Shown here one piece after another: positions 26,738-37,262 of a stretch of DNA of 64,000 nucleotides. The stretch lies in the NCBI RefSeq assembly GCF_918698005.1, contig NZ_CAKKLJ010000002.1, positions 186,001-250,000 of the forward strand, given 5' to 3'. Under the pieces are notes generated by a model. It searched no databases. It saw only the letters and a list, made by a program, of their open reading frames with translations, and was not told where the DNA came from. Position 1 is the first letter of the stretch. Every line of letters begins with the position of its first letter. Origin of the DNA: Microbacterium sp. Bi121. GTDB taxonomy: Bacteria > Actinomycetota > Actinomycetes > Actinomycetales > Microbacteriaceae. Made by a program: the position numbers and the translations under genes.

Positions 26738-28026
26738 GCGCGCGGCTTCGCTGCCAGCATCCGCTCGAGGGCGACACGGGCGGGATCTGCGACGTCCGCC
26801 GTCACGGAGATCCGGTTGACGACGCGACCGGCGACGAGCTCCTCGAGCACCCAGGCGAGATAACCCGGGTGGATGCGGTACATCGTCGAGCACGGGCAGA
26901 CGACCGGGTCGAGGCAGAAGATCTCGTGCTGCGGGAACTGCGCCGCGAGCCGCCGCACGAGATTGATCTCGGTGCCGATCGCGAAGGCCGCCGGCGTCGT
27001 CGCTGCGCCGATCGCGCGACGGATGTAGTCGGTCGAGCCCGCCTCGTCGGCGGCATCCACGACCTCCATCGGGCACTCGGGGTGCACGATCACGCGGACA
27101 TCAGGATGCTCGGCGCGCGCCTGGTCGATCTGCGCGACGGTGAACCGGCGGTGCACCGAGCAGAAGCCGTGCCACAGGATGACCTTCGAATCCTCCAGGT
27201 CGGCGGCCGACGACCCGCCGAGGGATCGTCGAGGGTTCCACATCGGCATCCGCTCGAGCGGCACGCCCATTGCCTTGGCGGTGTTCCTGCCGAGGTGCTG
27301 ATCGGGGAAGAACAGAACACGCCGGCCGCGCTCGAACGCCCATTCCAGCACCGTCTCGGCGTTCGACGAGGTGCAGACGATGCCGCCGTGGCGGCCGACG
27401 AAGCCCTTGATCGCGGCGGACGAGTTCATGTACGTCACCGGGATGACGGGCACACGGCCGTCGGCGTCGACGCGGTCGAGTGGGCCGAGGACATCGGCGA
27501 GCTGCTCCCAGCAGTCCTCGACCTGGTCGATGTCGGCCATGTCGGCCATCGAGCAGCCGGCGGCGAGGTTCGGAAGGATCACGGCCTGGTCGGGGGTCGA
27601 GAGGAGGTCAGCGGTCTCGGCCATGAAGTGCACGCCGCAGAAGACGATCGCCTCCGCATCGGGATGCTCGAGTGCGGCGTTCGCGAGCTGGAACGAGTCG
27701 CCCACGTAGTCGGCGTGCTGCATGACTTCTTCGCGCTGGTAGAAGTGCCCGAGCACGACGACGCGGTCGCCGAGCGTGGCCTTGGCGGCGCGGATGCGGG
27801 AGTCGAGCTCGTCCTCGCCGGCCTCACGGTACTCGGCGGGGAGCTCGCCCTGCCTGGGAGCGCCGGTGGGGATGACGTCGCCCATCGACGATCCGGGACC
27901 GTAGCCGGGCACGGTGTCGAATATCCAAGGACCCGCCGCCAGATCGGTGCTGCACGAGTCAGCCGGCGCCGCCTGGATCAGGTGGTCGACTGAGGGGTCT
28001 GTGATGCGAATGGTCGAGGTTGGCAT
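26734..28026 (-). CDS. nadA: Quinolinate synthase A
   Basis: A 430-residue enzyme that condenses iminoaspartate with DHAP to quinolinate, using an oxygen-sensitive [4Fe-4S] cluster. Conserved cysteines appear in VFCGVHFMAE, AAGCSMADM, VCTSSNAE, HPECPMEVV and DPVVCPCSTM, and GHFYQREEVMQHADYVGDS is the N-terminal substrate site. It heads the nadA-nadB-nadC-desulfurase operon. The promoter upstream contains a palindrome probably recognised by NrtR. Confidence 0.96.
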   Translation of the reverse strand: MPTSTIRITDPSVDHLIQAAPADSCSTDLAAGPWIFDTVPGYGPGSSMGDVIPTGAPRQGELPAEYREAGEDELDSRIRAAKATLGDRVVVLGHFYQREEVMQHADYVGDSFQLANAALEHPDAEAIVFCGVHFMAETADLLSTPDQAVILPNLAAGCSMADMADIDQVEDCWEQLADVLGPLDRVDADGRVPVIPVTYMNSSAAIKGFVGRHGGIVCTSSNAETVLEWAFERGRRVLFFPDQHLGRNTAKAMGVPLERMPMWNPRRSLGGSSAADLEDSKVILWHGFCSVHRRFTVAQIDQARAEHPDVRVIVHPECPMEVVDAADEAGSTDYIRRAIGAATTPAAFAIGTEINLVRRLAAQFPQHEIFCLDPVVCPCSTMYRIHPGYLAWVLEELVAGRVVNRISVTADVADPARVALERMLAAKPRA

Positions 28027-28038
28027 CGGGGCGCCGCC

Positions 28039-28094
28039 TTATGGTCGAATCGACACTTACTGTGCAGGATTAGATTATGTCGACCTGACCATAA
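28039..28094. promoter_or_regulatory. Inverted repeat TTATGGTC/GACCATAA upstream of nadA (candidate NrtR sites)
   Basis: TTATGGTC (28039-28046) and its exact complement GACCATAA (28087-28094) bound two imperfect palindromes. The first (28039-28059) reads TTATGGTCG-AAT-CGACACTTA. The second (28075-28094) reads TTATGTCGACCTGACCATAA. The second lies within the nadA promoter spacer. With nrtR immediately upstream, these are the likely operators. Confidence 0.65.
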
Positions 28095-28100
28095 GTGCAA
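28072..28100 (-). promoter_or_regulatory. nadA operon promoter
   Basis: On the minus strand, TTGCAC (-35, 28100-28095) and TAATCT (-10, 28077-28072) are 17 bases apart, close to the vegetative sigma consensus. The palindrome at 28075-28094 fills the spacer, so a bound repressor would block polymerase. Confidence 0.65.
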
Positions 28101-28111
28101 TTCGCGGTGCG

Positions 28112-28777
28112 TCAGGTTCCCGTCGCAAGGCGGAACAGGCGGGCGGGGCGGTGCTTGCCGGTGCGGAACGACTCCGTCGGCACGAGCTCGTCCGATCCTT
28201 CGAGCAGACGCCGGAAGTTCGACGGATCCAGCCTGCGGCCGAGCACCGTCTCGTAGACCTCGCGCAGCTCGGTGAGTGTGAACTCGTCGGGCAGCAGCCC
28301 CGCGCCGATCCAGCTGTAGCCGACTTTGTTCCGCAGCCGCCACAGCGCGTATTCGACGATGCGGTTGTGATCGAACGCCAGCGTCGGCAGGTCGTCCACG
28401 TCGAACCACTCGACGTTCTCGGGCGCCCCGGCGGCACCGCGCTGAGCATCCACGAGGTCCGAGCGCAGCAGCGCCCAGTAGACGATCGAGACGGCGCGCG
28501 CGGGAGAGCGATCGACGTCGCCGAACGTATAGAGCTGCTCGAGATGGCTGGGCCCCAATGCTGTCGTCTCAGCGAGGGTGCGGGATGCTGCGGCATCCAG
28601 GTCTTCCGCCGGATCGAGCCAGCCGCCTGGCAGCGCCCACATGCTCAGGTGCGGCTCGCGCGTGCGCCGGACCAGAGGCAGCATGAGCCGGTCGCCCTCG
28701 TCGCCCGCCCGCAGCGAGAAGATGACGGTCGAGACGGCGACGCGGATCGCGTCGGAACTGGCAGGGGATGCGTCCAC
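28112..28777 (-). CDS. nrtR: NrtR, Nudix-related regulator of NAD synthesis
   Basis: A 221-residue protein with an N-terminal Nudix-like domain and a C-terminal winged helix. The Nudix box is degenerate: GGWLDPAEDLDAAASRTLAE should contain R-E-x-x-E-E, but reads R-T-L-A-E-T, so the metal-binding glutamates are lost. That is expected of NrtR, which senses ADP-ribose or related NAD metabolites rather than hydrolysing them. The gene lies directly upstream of nadA on the same strand. GTG start with TACGCT seven bases before. Confidence 0.88.
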   Translation of the reverse strand: MDASPASSDAIRVAVSTVIFSLRAGDEGDRLMLPLVRRTREPHLSMWALPGGWLDPAEDLDAAASRTLAETTALGPSHLEQLYTFGDVDRSPARAVSIVYWALLRSDLVDAQRGAAGAPENVEWFDVDDLPTLAFDHNRIVEYALWRLRNKVGYSWIGAGLLPDEFTLTELREVYETVLGRRLDPSNFRRLLEGSDELVPTESFRTGKHRPARLFRLATGT

Positions 28778-28784
28778 ATGATCG

Positions 28785-28790
28785 AGCGTA
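28785..28790 (-). promoter_or_regulatory. -10-like hexamer of nrtR
   Basis: TACGCT on the minus strand, seven bases before the GTG at 28777. Confidence 0.4.
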
Positions 28791-28804
28791 GATGAGCGGT
28801 GCGG

Positions 28805-28810
28805 CTATGC
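28805..28810 (+). promoter_or_regulatory. -10-like hexamer of the gcv operon
   Basis: TATGCT, with the predicted transcript starting about 28817, just before the riboswitch. Confidence 0.5.
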
Positions 28811-28830
28811 TGGGAGCGCTAAGTGAACAC

Positions 28831-29030
28831 AGGCCGCATGACCTGCGCGGGAGAGCCCGATGAACGCGATCGGGCACCGAAGGAGCAAGCCTCCCCGCCA
28901 ATCTCTCAGGTATCCATACCGCGCACGTCCGGCCGCTCTGAAAAGCGATCTCACGATCCGCCGACGGTGAAAGCCCCCGTGCGCAACGGGCGGCGAAACT
29001 CTCAGGCCCATGACAGAGGGGGAGTTCTCG
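28831..29030 (+). ncRNA. Tandem glycine riboswitch
   Basis: Two glycine aptamers in a row. The first (about 28845-28925) has CGGGAGAG, GCACCGAAGGAGCAAG and AATCTCTCAGGTA. The second (about 28935-29020) has CGATCTCACGATCC, CGACGGTGAAAGCC and GGCGGCGAAACTCTCAGGCC, closed by CTCTG (28936-28940) with CAGAG (29014-29018). These core words match the glycine riboswitch, and the downstream gcvT confirms the role: glycine turns on its own breakdown. Confidence 0.95.
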
Positions 29031-29080
29031 GATACCGTGCATTCCGTACGGCATCCTTCCGATCGATACGGGAGAACTCC
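29021..29080 (+). promoter_or_regulatory. Stem covering the gcvT ribosome-binding site (riboswitch expression platform)
   Basis: GGAGTTCTC (29021-29029) is exactly complementary to GAGAACTCC (29072-29080), which contains part of the GGGAG ribosome-binding site (29070-29074) and ends at the ATG. The left arm begins right after aptamer 2, so glycine binding could free the site. Confidence 0.7.
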
Positions 29081-30184
29081 ATGACCGAGGCCCGCTACAC
29101 CCCGCTTCGCGAGCGACATGAGTCGCTCGGCGCGTCCTTCACGGACTTCGGCGGCTGGCAGATGCCGGTTCGCTACACCTCCGACCTCGCCGAGCACCAC
29201 GCCGTGCGTCAGGCGGCAGGGCTCTTCGACATCTCGCACATGGCTGAGTTCACGATCGAGGGGCCGGATGCCGCGGCCTACCTGGACTACGCACTCGCGG
29301 GCCGCCTGTCGACCATGGCGGTCGGCAAGGCGAAGTATTCGCTGCTGCTCGCCGAGGACGGCGGCATCATCGATGATGTCATCGTCTATCGACTCGGGGG
29401 CGACAGCTTCCTGATCATCTCTAACGCGGGCAACCGGGACGCCGTCGCCGCGGCGCTTCCGGAACGCACCGGCGGGTTCGACGTCATCGTCGCCGACGTG
29501 TCTGACGGCTACGCGCTCATCGCCGTCCAGGGTCCTGCATCCGAAGCGATCGTCTCGCAGATCGCCGGCGTCACCGAGCTCGGCGCACCATGGAGCGACC
29601 AGAAGTACTACGCGTGGTCCGACGCCCTCTTCCTCGGGCATCCGCTGTTGATCGCACGCACCGGCTACACGGGCGAGGACGGCTTCGAGCTGCTCGTCCG
29701 CGCCGAGGACGCCGCAGACCTATGGGACGCGGCGCTCGCCGCCGGCAGTCCGCACGGACTCGTCCCCGCAGGGCTCGCAGCCCGCGACACCCTTCGCCTC
29801 GAGGCGGGCATGCCGCTGTACGGCCACGAGCTCTCGCTCGACACGAAGCCCGCGCAGGCGGGCCTCGGCCGCGTCGTGGCATCCGACAAGGAGGACTTCG
29901 TCGGAAAGTCGTCCACCCGCGCAGACGGCGCCCGCGTGCTCGTCGGCCTCGAGGCCGAGGGCAAGCGCGCCGGCCGCGCCGGCTACGCCGTCGTCGCCGA
30001 GGACGGCACCGTGCTCGGCGAGGTCACGTCCGGCGCGCTCAGTCCGACGCTCGGCCACCCGATCGCGATGGCTTACATCGACCCCGCGTCCGCCGATGCG
30101 GGAACCACCGTCTACCTGGATGTGCGGGGCACCAAGATCCCCGCGACCGTCACCGCCCTGCCTTTCTACCGGAGGAAGAAATGA
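29081..30184 (+). CDS. gcvT: Glycine cleavage system aminomethyltransferase (T protein)
   Basis: A 367-residue enzyme that transfers the methylene group from the H-protein arm to tetrahydrofolate and releases ammonia. Family blocks include [21 protein letters not shown] and [13 protein letters not shown], with the catalytic Asp in the last, and the C-terminal [20 protein letters not shown]. The ATG at 29081 is the first with a ribosome-binding site after the riboswitch. Its stop overlaps gcvH (ATGA). Confidence 0.97.
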   Translation: MTEARYTPLRERHESLGASFTDFGGWQMPVRYTSDLAEHHAVRQAAGLFDISHMAEFTIEGPDAAAYLDYALAGRLSTMAVGKAKYSLLLAEDGGIIDDVIVYRLGGDSFLIISNAGNRDAVAAALPERTGGFDVIVADVSDGYALIAVQGPASEAIVSQIAGVTELGAPWSDQKYYAWSDALFLGHPLLIARTGYTGEDGFELLVRAEDAADLWDAALAAGSPHGLVPAGLAARDTLRLEAGMPLYGHELSLDTKPAQAGLGRVVASDKEDFVGKSSTRADGARVLVGLEAEGKRAGRAGYAVVAEDGTVLGEVTSGALSPTLGHPIAMAYIDPASADAGTTVYLDVRGTKIPATVTALPFYRRKK

Positions 30185-30558
30185 CCGATCTCACCGCTCT
30201 CAAGTACACCGACGAGCACGAGTGGCTCGCCATCGAAGGCACCACGGCGACTGTCGGCATCACCGACTACGCCGCTGACAAGCTCGGCGACGTCGTCTTC
30301 GTCGAACTCCCTGCCGTCGGCACCGAGATCACCGCCGGCGCGGTGGTCGGCGAGATCGAGTCGACCAAGTCGGTGGGCGAGCTCTACGCGCCCTTGGCGG
30401 GCACGGTCACCGAGATCAACGACGCCGTCGTCGACGACCCGTCGCTGGTGAACGCCGAGCCGTTCGAGGGCGGCTGGCTCATCAAGGTGACGATCGCGGA
30501 CGGCGCGGCCGAGGGTCTGCTCGACCGCGACGCCTACGTCGCCCTGACGGAGGGTTGA
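30181..30558 (+). CDS. gcvH: Glycine cleavage system H protein
   Basis: A 125-residue lipoyl carrier shuttling the aminomethyl group among P, T and L proteins. The lipoylated lysine is K63 in [13 protein letters not shown]. Standard length. Overlaps the end of gcvT by four bases and is followed closely by gcvP. The L protein (lipoamide dehydrogenase) and lipoyl transfer genes are not in the window. Confidence 0.97.
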   Translation: MTDLTALKYTDEHEWLAIEGTTATVGITDYAADKLGDVVFVELPAVGTEITAGAVVGEIESTKSVGELYAPLAGTVTEINDAVVDDPSLVNAEPFEGGWLIKVTIADGAAEGLLDRDAYVALTEG

Positions 30559-30566
30559 CCCCACTC

Positions 30567-33458
<2,892 letters not shown>

Positions 33459-33468
33459 GTCCCTCTTC

Positions 33469-33535
33469 CCGATCGACAAAACCACGCCGAGACGACGTCG
33501 TAACGACGTCGTCTCGGCGTGGTTTTGCGGTATCG
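33469..33535. repeat. 67-bp palindromic element, copy 2 (likely terminator of the gcv operon)
   Basis: Core arms AAAACCACGCCGAGAC (33478-33493) and GTCTCGGCGTGGTTTT (33511-33526) around a self-complementary 17-base centre; stem of 23 bp with a TAA loop. CTTCCCGAT (33466-33474) and ATCGGGAAG (33532-33540) add an outer 9-bp pairing. It starts 11 bases after the gcvP stop. Confidence 0.85.
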
Positions 33536-33625
33536 GGAAGCGTGGTTGGTAATTCCTGTCCGATCGTTCAGTAACGGTTGATTAACGGAGGGACACGGAT
33601 GCGAGTTGCGGGCACCACGTCGGGT

Positions 33626-33631
33626 TATTCT
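33626..33631 (+). promoter_or_regulatory. Possible -10 of the peptide importer operon
   Basis: TATTCT about 60 bases before the GTG at 33691, in an AT-richer stretch that also contains TTAACGG. The -35 is unclear. Confidence 0.35.
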
Positions 33632-33690
33632 CGACTATCTGCCTCTCGAAGACGAGGGGGTGCACTTCTACATGTCCACAGGAGGACAAC

Positions 33691-35313
33691 GTGAAGAGAA
33701 AAAGGATTCTGCTGGCGACCGTCGGCCTGCTTGCTGCAGGCGCGATCGCCCTCTCCGGATGCTCATCGAGCACTGGCGGCGGTGACAGCGACGGCGGAGG
33801 CGGCGGAGCCTCGACCGGCATCGTCACGGTTCAGAGTAATGAGCCCCAGAACCCGCTGATTCCGGCTGTGACTAACGAGGTCGGTGGCGGTCTTGCGCTG
33901 CAGAACCTCTTCGCGGGCCTGGTGTACTACGAAGCCGACGGCGCGATGGCGATGGACGTCGCCGAGTCGATCGAGTCCGAGGACAACCAGCTCTGGACTA
34001 TCAAGATCAAGGAAGGCACGAAGTTCAGCGATGACACTCCTGTCACCGCCGAGTCGTTCGTGAAGGCCTGGCAGTACGCGGCATCCGACGCGGCCTTCGA
34101 GAACCAGTGGTGGTTCGCGAACTTCGAGGGATACTCCGCCGAAGGCGGCGAAGACACTCTCTCGCTCGAGGTCGTCGACGACACCACCTTCACCGTCCAG
34201 CTCGCCGCACCGCAGTCGGACTTCCCGATCAGTCTCGGCTACCAGGTGTTCTCTCCGCTGCCCGACTCGTTCTTCGACGACCCGGAGGCTTTCGGTCAGG
34301 CTCCGGTCGGCAACGGCCCCTACAAGCTCGACAACTGGGAGCACGACCAGGTCATCTCCCTCGTCCCGAACGAAGGCTACGACGGACCCCGCACGCCGCA
34401 GAACGGCGGCGTCGACCTCGTCTTCTACGGAACAGGTGAGGCCGCATACGCCGACCTGCTCTCCGACAACCTCGACGTGATCAACCCCGGTGTCCCGCCG
34501 TCCGCTCTGGCGACGTACAAGGACGACCTCGGCGACCGCGCCGTCGATCAGCCCGCTGCTATCTGGGAGGGTCTGACCATCCCGGCTCGCCTCGACCACT
34601 TCGGCAACGACGAAGAGGGAAACCTGCGTCGCCAGGCGATCTCTTACGCGATCGACCGCGACGAGATCACCGACGTCATCTTCGAGGGCACCCGCACGCC
34701 CGCCGTCGACTACACGTCACCGGTCATCGACGGATGGAAGGATGACATCGCCGGTTCAGAGGTCACCCACGCGGACGCCGACAAGGCGAAGGATCTGTGG
34801 GCGCAGGCCGACGCCATCTCCCCGTGGAGCGGCACGTTCACCATTGCGTACAACACCGACGGCGGACACCAGCCGTGGGTCGACGCTGTGTCGAACCAGC
34901 TGAAGAACACTCTCGGCATCGACGCGCAGGGTCAGGCGTTCCCCGACCTCGCGACGCTGCGTGAGGAGATCAAGAACCGCACGCTGAACGCCGCCACCCG
35001 TTCGGGCTGGCAGTTCGACTACCCGGGTGCGTACAACATCCTGGGCGCGCTGTTCATCACCGGCGCCGGTTCCAACGACGGCGACTACTCGAACCCCGAG
35101 TACGACAAGCTCGTGCAGGAGGGCGCCACGGCACCGTCCGTCGAAGAGGGCAACGCCAAGTTCGAGCAGGCTCAGGAGGTTCTGTTCAAGGATCTGCCCG
35201 TGCTGCCGCTCTGGTACCGGTCGACGAACGCCGGCTATTCCACCGCCGTCGACAACGTCGAGTACGGCTGGGACAGTTGGCCGATCGTCTACCAGATCAC
35301 GAAGGCGGAGTAA
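33691..35313 (+). CDS. Peptide ABC transporter substrate-binding lipoprotein (family 5)
   Basis: A 540-residue extracytoplasmic binding protein of the OppA/DppA group. The signal peptide (1-23) ends in the lipobox LSGC with the lipidated cysteine at C24, followed by a Ser/Gly-rich linker. Family 5 features include QNPLIPAVTNEVGG, the LWTIKIKEGTKFSDDTPVTA block and the QFDYPGAYN region. The GTG start has AGGAGG upstream. It is followed by permease genes, after a strong hairpin that may set the binding protein in excess. Confidence 0.93.
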   Translation: MKRKRILLATVGLLAAGAIALSGCSSSTGGGDSDGGGGGASTGIVTVQSNEPQNPLIPAVTNEVGGGLALQNLFAGLVYYEADGAMAMDVAESIESEDNQLWTIKIKEGTKFSDDTPVTAESFVKAWQYAASDAAFENQWWFANFEGYSAEGGEDTLSLEVVDDTTFTVQLAAPQSDFPISLGYQVFSPLPDSFFDDPEAFGQAPVGNGPYKLDNWEHDQVISLVPNEGYDGPRTPQNGGVDLVFYGTGEAAYADLLSDNLDVINPGVPPSALATYKDDLGDRAVDQPAAIWEGLTIPARLDHFGNDEEGNLRRQAISYAIDRDEITDVIFEGTRTPAVDYTSPVIDGWKDDIAGSEVTHADADKAKDLWAQADAISPWSGTFTIAYNTDGGHQPWVDAVSNQLKNTLGIDAQGQAFPDLATLREEIKNRTLNAATRSGWQFDYPGAYNILGALFITGAGSNDGDYSNPEYDKLVQEGATAPSVEEGNAKFEQAQEVLFKDLPVLPLWYRSTNAGYSTAVDNVEYGWDSWPIVYQITKAE

Positions 35314-35333
35314 GACACAGGCTCTGTCCGGAG

Positions 35334-35377
35334 CGTGCGGTGCGGGGCGATGAGGTTCTGTCGCCCCGCACCGCACG
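35334..35377 (+). terminator. Strong hairpin between binding-protein and permease genes
   Basis: CGTGCGGTGCGGGGCGA (35334-35350) pairs perfectly with its complement at 35361-35377: a 17-bp GC-rich stem with a 10-base loop. There is no long T-run (GGTTCTGG follows), so it is better read as an mRNA-stabilising or attenuating hairpin than a full terminator. Confidence 0.75.
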
Positions 35378-35392
35378 GTTCTGGTACTCGCT

Positions 35393-36322
35393 ATGACTGG
35401 ATACATTCTTCGACGCCTCCTGCAGGCGATACCCGTTTTCCTCGGGGCGACCTTCCTGATCTTCTCGATGGTCTTCCTTCTACCGGGCGACCCGATCCTC
35501 GCGCTGTTCGGTGACAAGACACCGACGGACGCGCAGTACGCCGCGCTGCAGGCCGAATACCACCTCGACCAGCCGTTCTTGACCCGTTACCTGATCTACC
35601 TCGGCGACCTGTTCCAGGGCGACCTGGGTACGACCTTCCGCGGCCAGAGTGTGAACGACATCCTCGCGCGCACCTTCCCGGTGACCTTGCGACTCGCCCT
35701 TCTCGCGATCATCATCCAGCTCGTCTTCGGCGTGCTCGTCGGCCTGGTCGCCGGACTCCGCAAGAACAGCGTTTTCGACCATGTGTCGATGCTCATCAGT
35801 CTGTTCCTGATCTCGCTGCCGGTCTTCGTCCTCGCCTTCGTGGCGCAGTTCTTTCTCGGCATCCAATTGGGGATATTCAGACCCACGGTGAGCAGAGGCG
35901 TGCCATGGGAAGACCTGCTGCTTCCCGCGATTGTGCTCGCCGCCCTGAACTTCGCGTACGTCGTCCGCCTCACCCGTGCGTCCGTGATCGAGACGCGCCA
36001 GCAGGACTTCGTGCGGATGGCCTTCGGAAAGGGCCTGCCAACGCGTCGCGTCATACCGGTGCACGTGCTGCGCAACTCGATGATCCCCGTCACGACGAAT
36101 CTGGCGGCCGACTTCGGCATCCTGATCGTCGGTGCCACCGTCACGGAGGGGATCTTCAACGTGCCAGGCGTCGGCAACGAGCTGTTCGGCGCAATTCGAA
36201 GACACGATGCCCCGGAGATCGTCTCCATCGTCACCGTGCTCGTGGTCATCTATGTTCTCGTGAACCTGGTGATCGACCTGTTGTACGGCGTGCTCGACCC
36301 GAGGATCCGCTATGTCAAATGA
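35393..36322 (+). CDS. Peptide ABC transporter permease (DppB/OppB type)
   Basis: A 309-residue inner-membrane permease with six spans. The N-terminal GYILRRLLQAIPVFLGATFLI, and the cytoplasmic EAA loop TRASVIETRQQDFVRMAFGKGL, which docks to the ATPase, mark the DppB family. Overlaps the next permease gene by 11 bp. Confidence 0.93.
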   Translation: MTGYILRRLLQAIPVFLGATFLIFSMVFLLPGDPILALFGDKTPTDAQYAALQAEYHLDQPFLTRYLIYLGDLFQGDLGTTFRGQSVNDILARTFPVTLRLALLAIIIQLVFGVLVGLVAGLRKNSVFDHVSMLISLFLISLPVFVLAFVAQFFLGIQLGIFRPTVSRGVPWEDLLLPAIVLAALNFAYVVRLTRASVIETRQQDFVRMAFGKGLPTRRVIPVHVLRNSMIPVTTNLAADFGILIVGATVTEGIFNVPGVGNELFGAIRRHDAPEIVSIVTVLVVIYVLVNLVIDLLYGVLDPRIRYVK

Positions 36323-37262
36323 CTCCACGCGGCGGATGCCGCACTATGTCGCCGAACTCGACGAGGGCGGACTCGGAGCCGTCGACGCCGTGCGCGTCAG
36401 CGAGCGCAAGAGCAATCTCTGGCTGGATGCCTGGCGCGATCTGCGCGGACGCTGGATGTTCTGGGTGTCGGGGGTGTTCGTCCTGATCCTCGTCGTCGTG
36501 GCGGTGTTCCCCGGACTGTTCGTGCAGGTGGGCCCGAACGACTGTGCCCTGTCCAACTCCAACGCGGGACCTGAGTCGGGGCATCCGCTCGGCTTCGACT
36601 TCCAGGGCTGCGACGTCTACTCCCGCGTGATCCACGGCACGAGCACCTCGCTCTCCGTCGGACTCCTGGTGACGCTCATCATCGCCGTGATGGGGATCGT
36701 CATCGGAGCGTTCGCCGGGTTCTTCGGCGGATGGGTCGACGCGGTGCTGATGCGCATCGGCGACATGTTCTTCGCGATCCCTTACGTCCTCGCGGCCGTC
36801 GTCATCATGTCTATGTTCCTCGCGAACCGGAACATCCTCGTGATCTCGCTCGCGATCGGCTTCTTCGGATGGCCTGCGCTTGCCCGTATCCTGCGCTCGG
36901 AGATTCTGCGAGTGCGGTCTGCGGACTACGTCATGGCATCCGAGGCGCTCGGCGTCTCGAAGGTCAGGACCATGTTCACCCACGTGCTGCCGAACTCGAT
37001 CGCTCCGGTGATCGTCGTCAGCACGATCGGTCTGGCCGCGGCGATCACGGCCGAGGCGACGCTGTCGTTCCTCGGCGTGGGGCTTCCCGGCGACGTCGTC
37101 TCGTGGGGCAAGGATATCGCCGATGCGCAGATCCGCCTCCGCACCGACCCGATGCCGCTCATCTATCCATCGATCGCGCTGTCGCTGACTGTGCTGTCGT
37201 TCATCATGTTGGGAGAGACAGTGCGCGATGCGCTCGACCCGAAGGCGAGGGCGCTGCGATGA
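36312..37262 (+). CDS. Peptide ABC transporter permease (DppC/OppC type)
   Basis: A 316-residue permease, partner of the preceding one. It has an N-terminal cytoplasmic segment of about 45 residues, a first span (WVSGVFVLILVVVAVFPGLF), a long periplasmic loop, and the EAA motif ILRSEILRVRSADYVMASEA. LSFLGVGLPG near the C-terminus is typical. Stop overlaps the ATPase start (ATGA). Confidence 0.93.
   Translation: MSNDSTRRMPHYVAELDEGGLGAVDAVRVSERKSNLWLDAWRDLRGRWMFWVSGVFVLILVVVAVFPGLFVQVGPNDCALSNSNAGPESGHPLGFDFQGCDVYSRVIHGTSTSLSVGLLVTLIIAVMGIVIGAFAGFFGGWVDAVLMRIGDMFFAIPYVLAAVVIMSMFLANRNILVISLAIGFFGWPALARILRSEILRVRSADYVMASEALGVSKVRTMFTHVLPNSIAPVIVVSTIGLAAAITAEATLSFLGVGLPGDVVSWGKDIADAQIRLRTDPMPLIYPSIALSLTVLSFIMLGETVRDALDPKARALR

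Noticed and set aside
26738..27076. N-terminal extension of NadB
   Set aside because: It lies opposite frame within nadA and lacks similarity; the FAD loop begins at the ATG at 26737.
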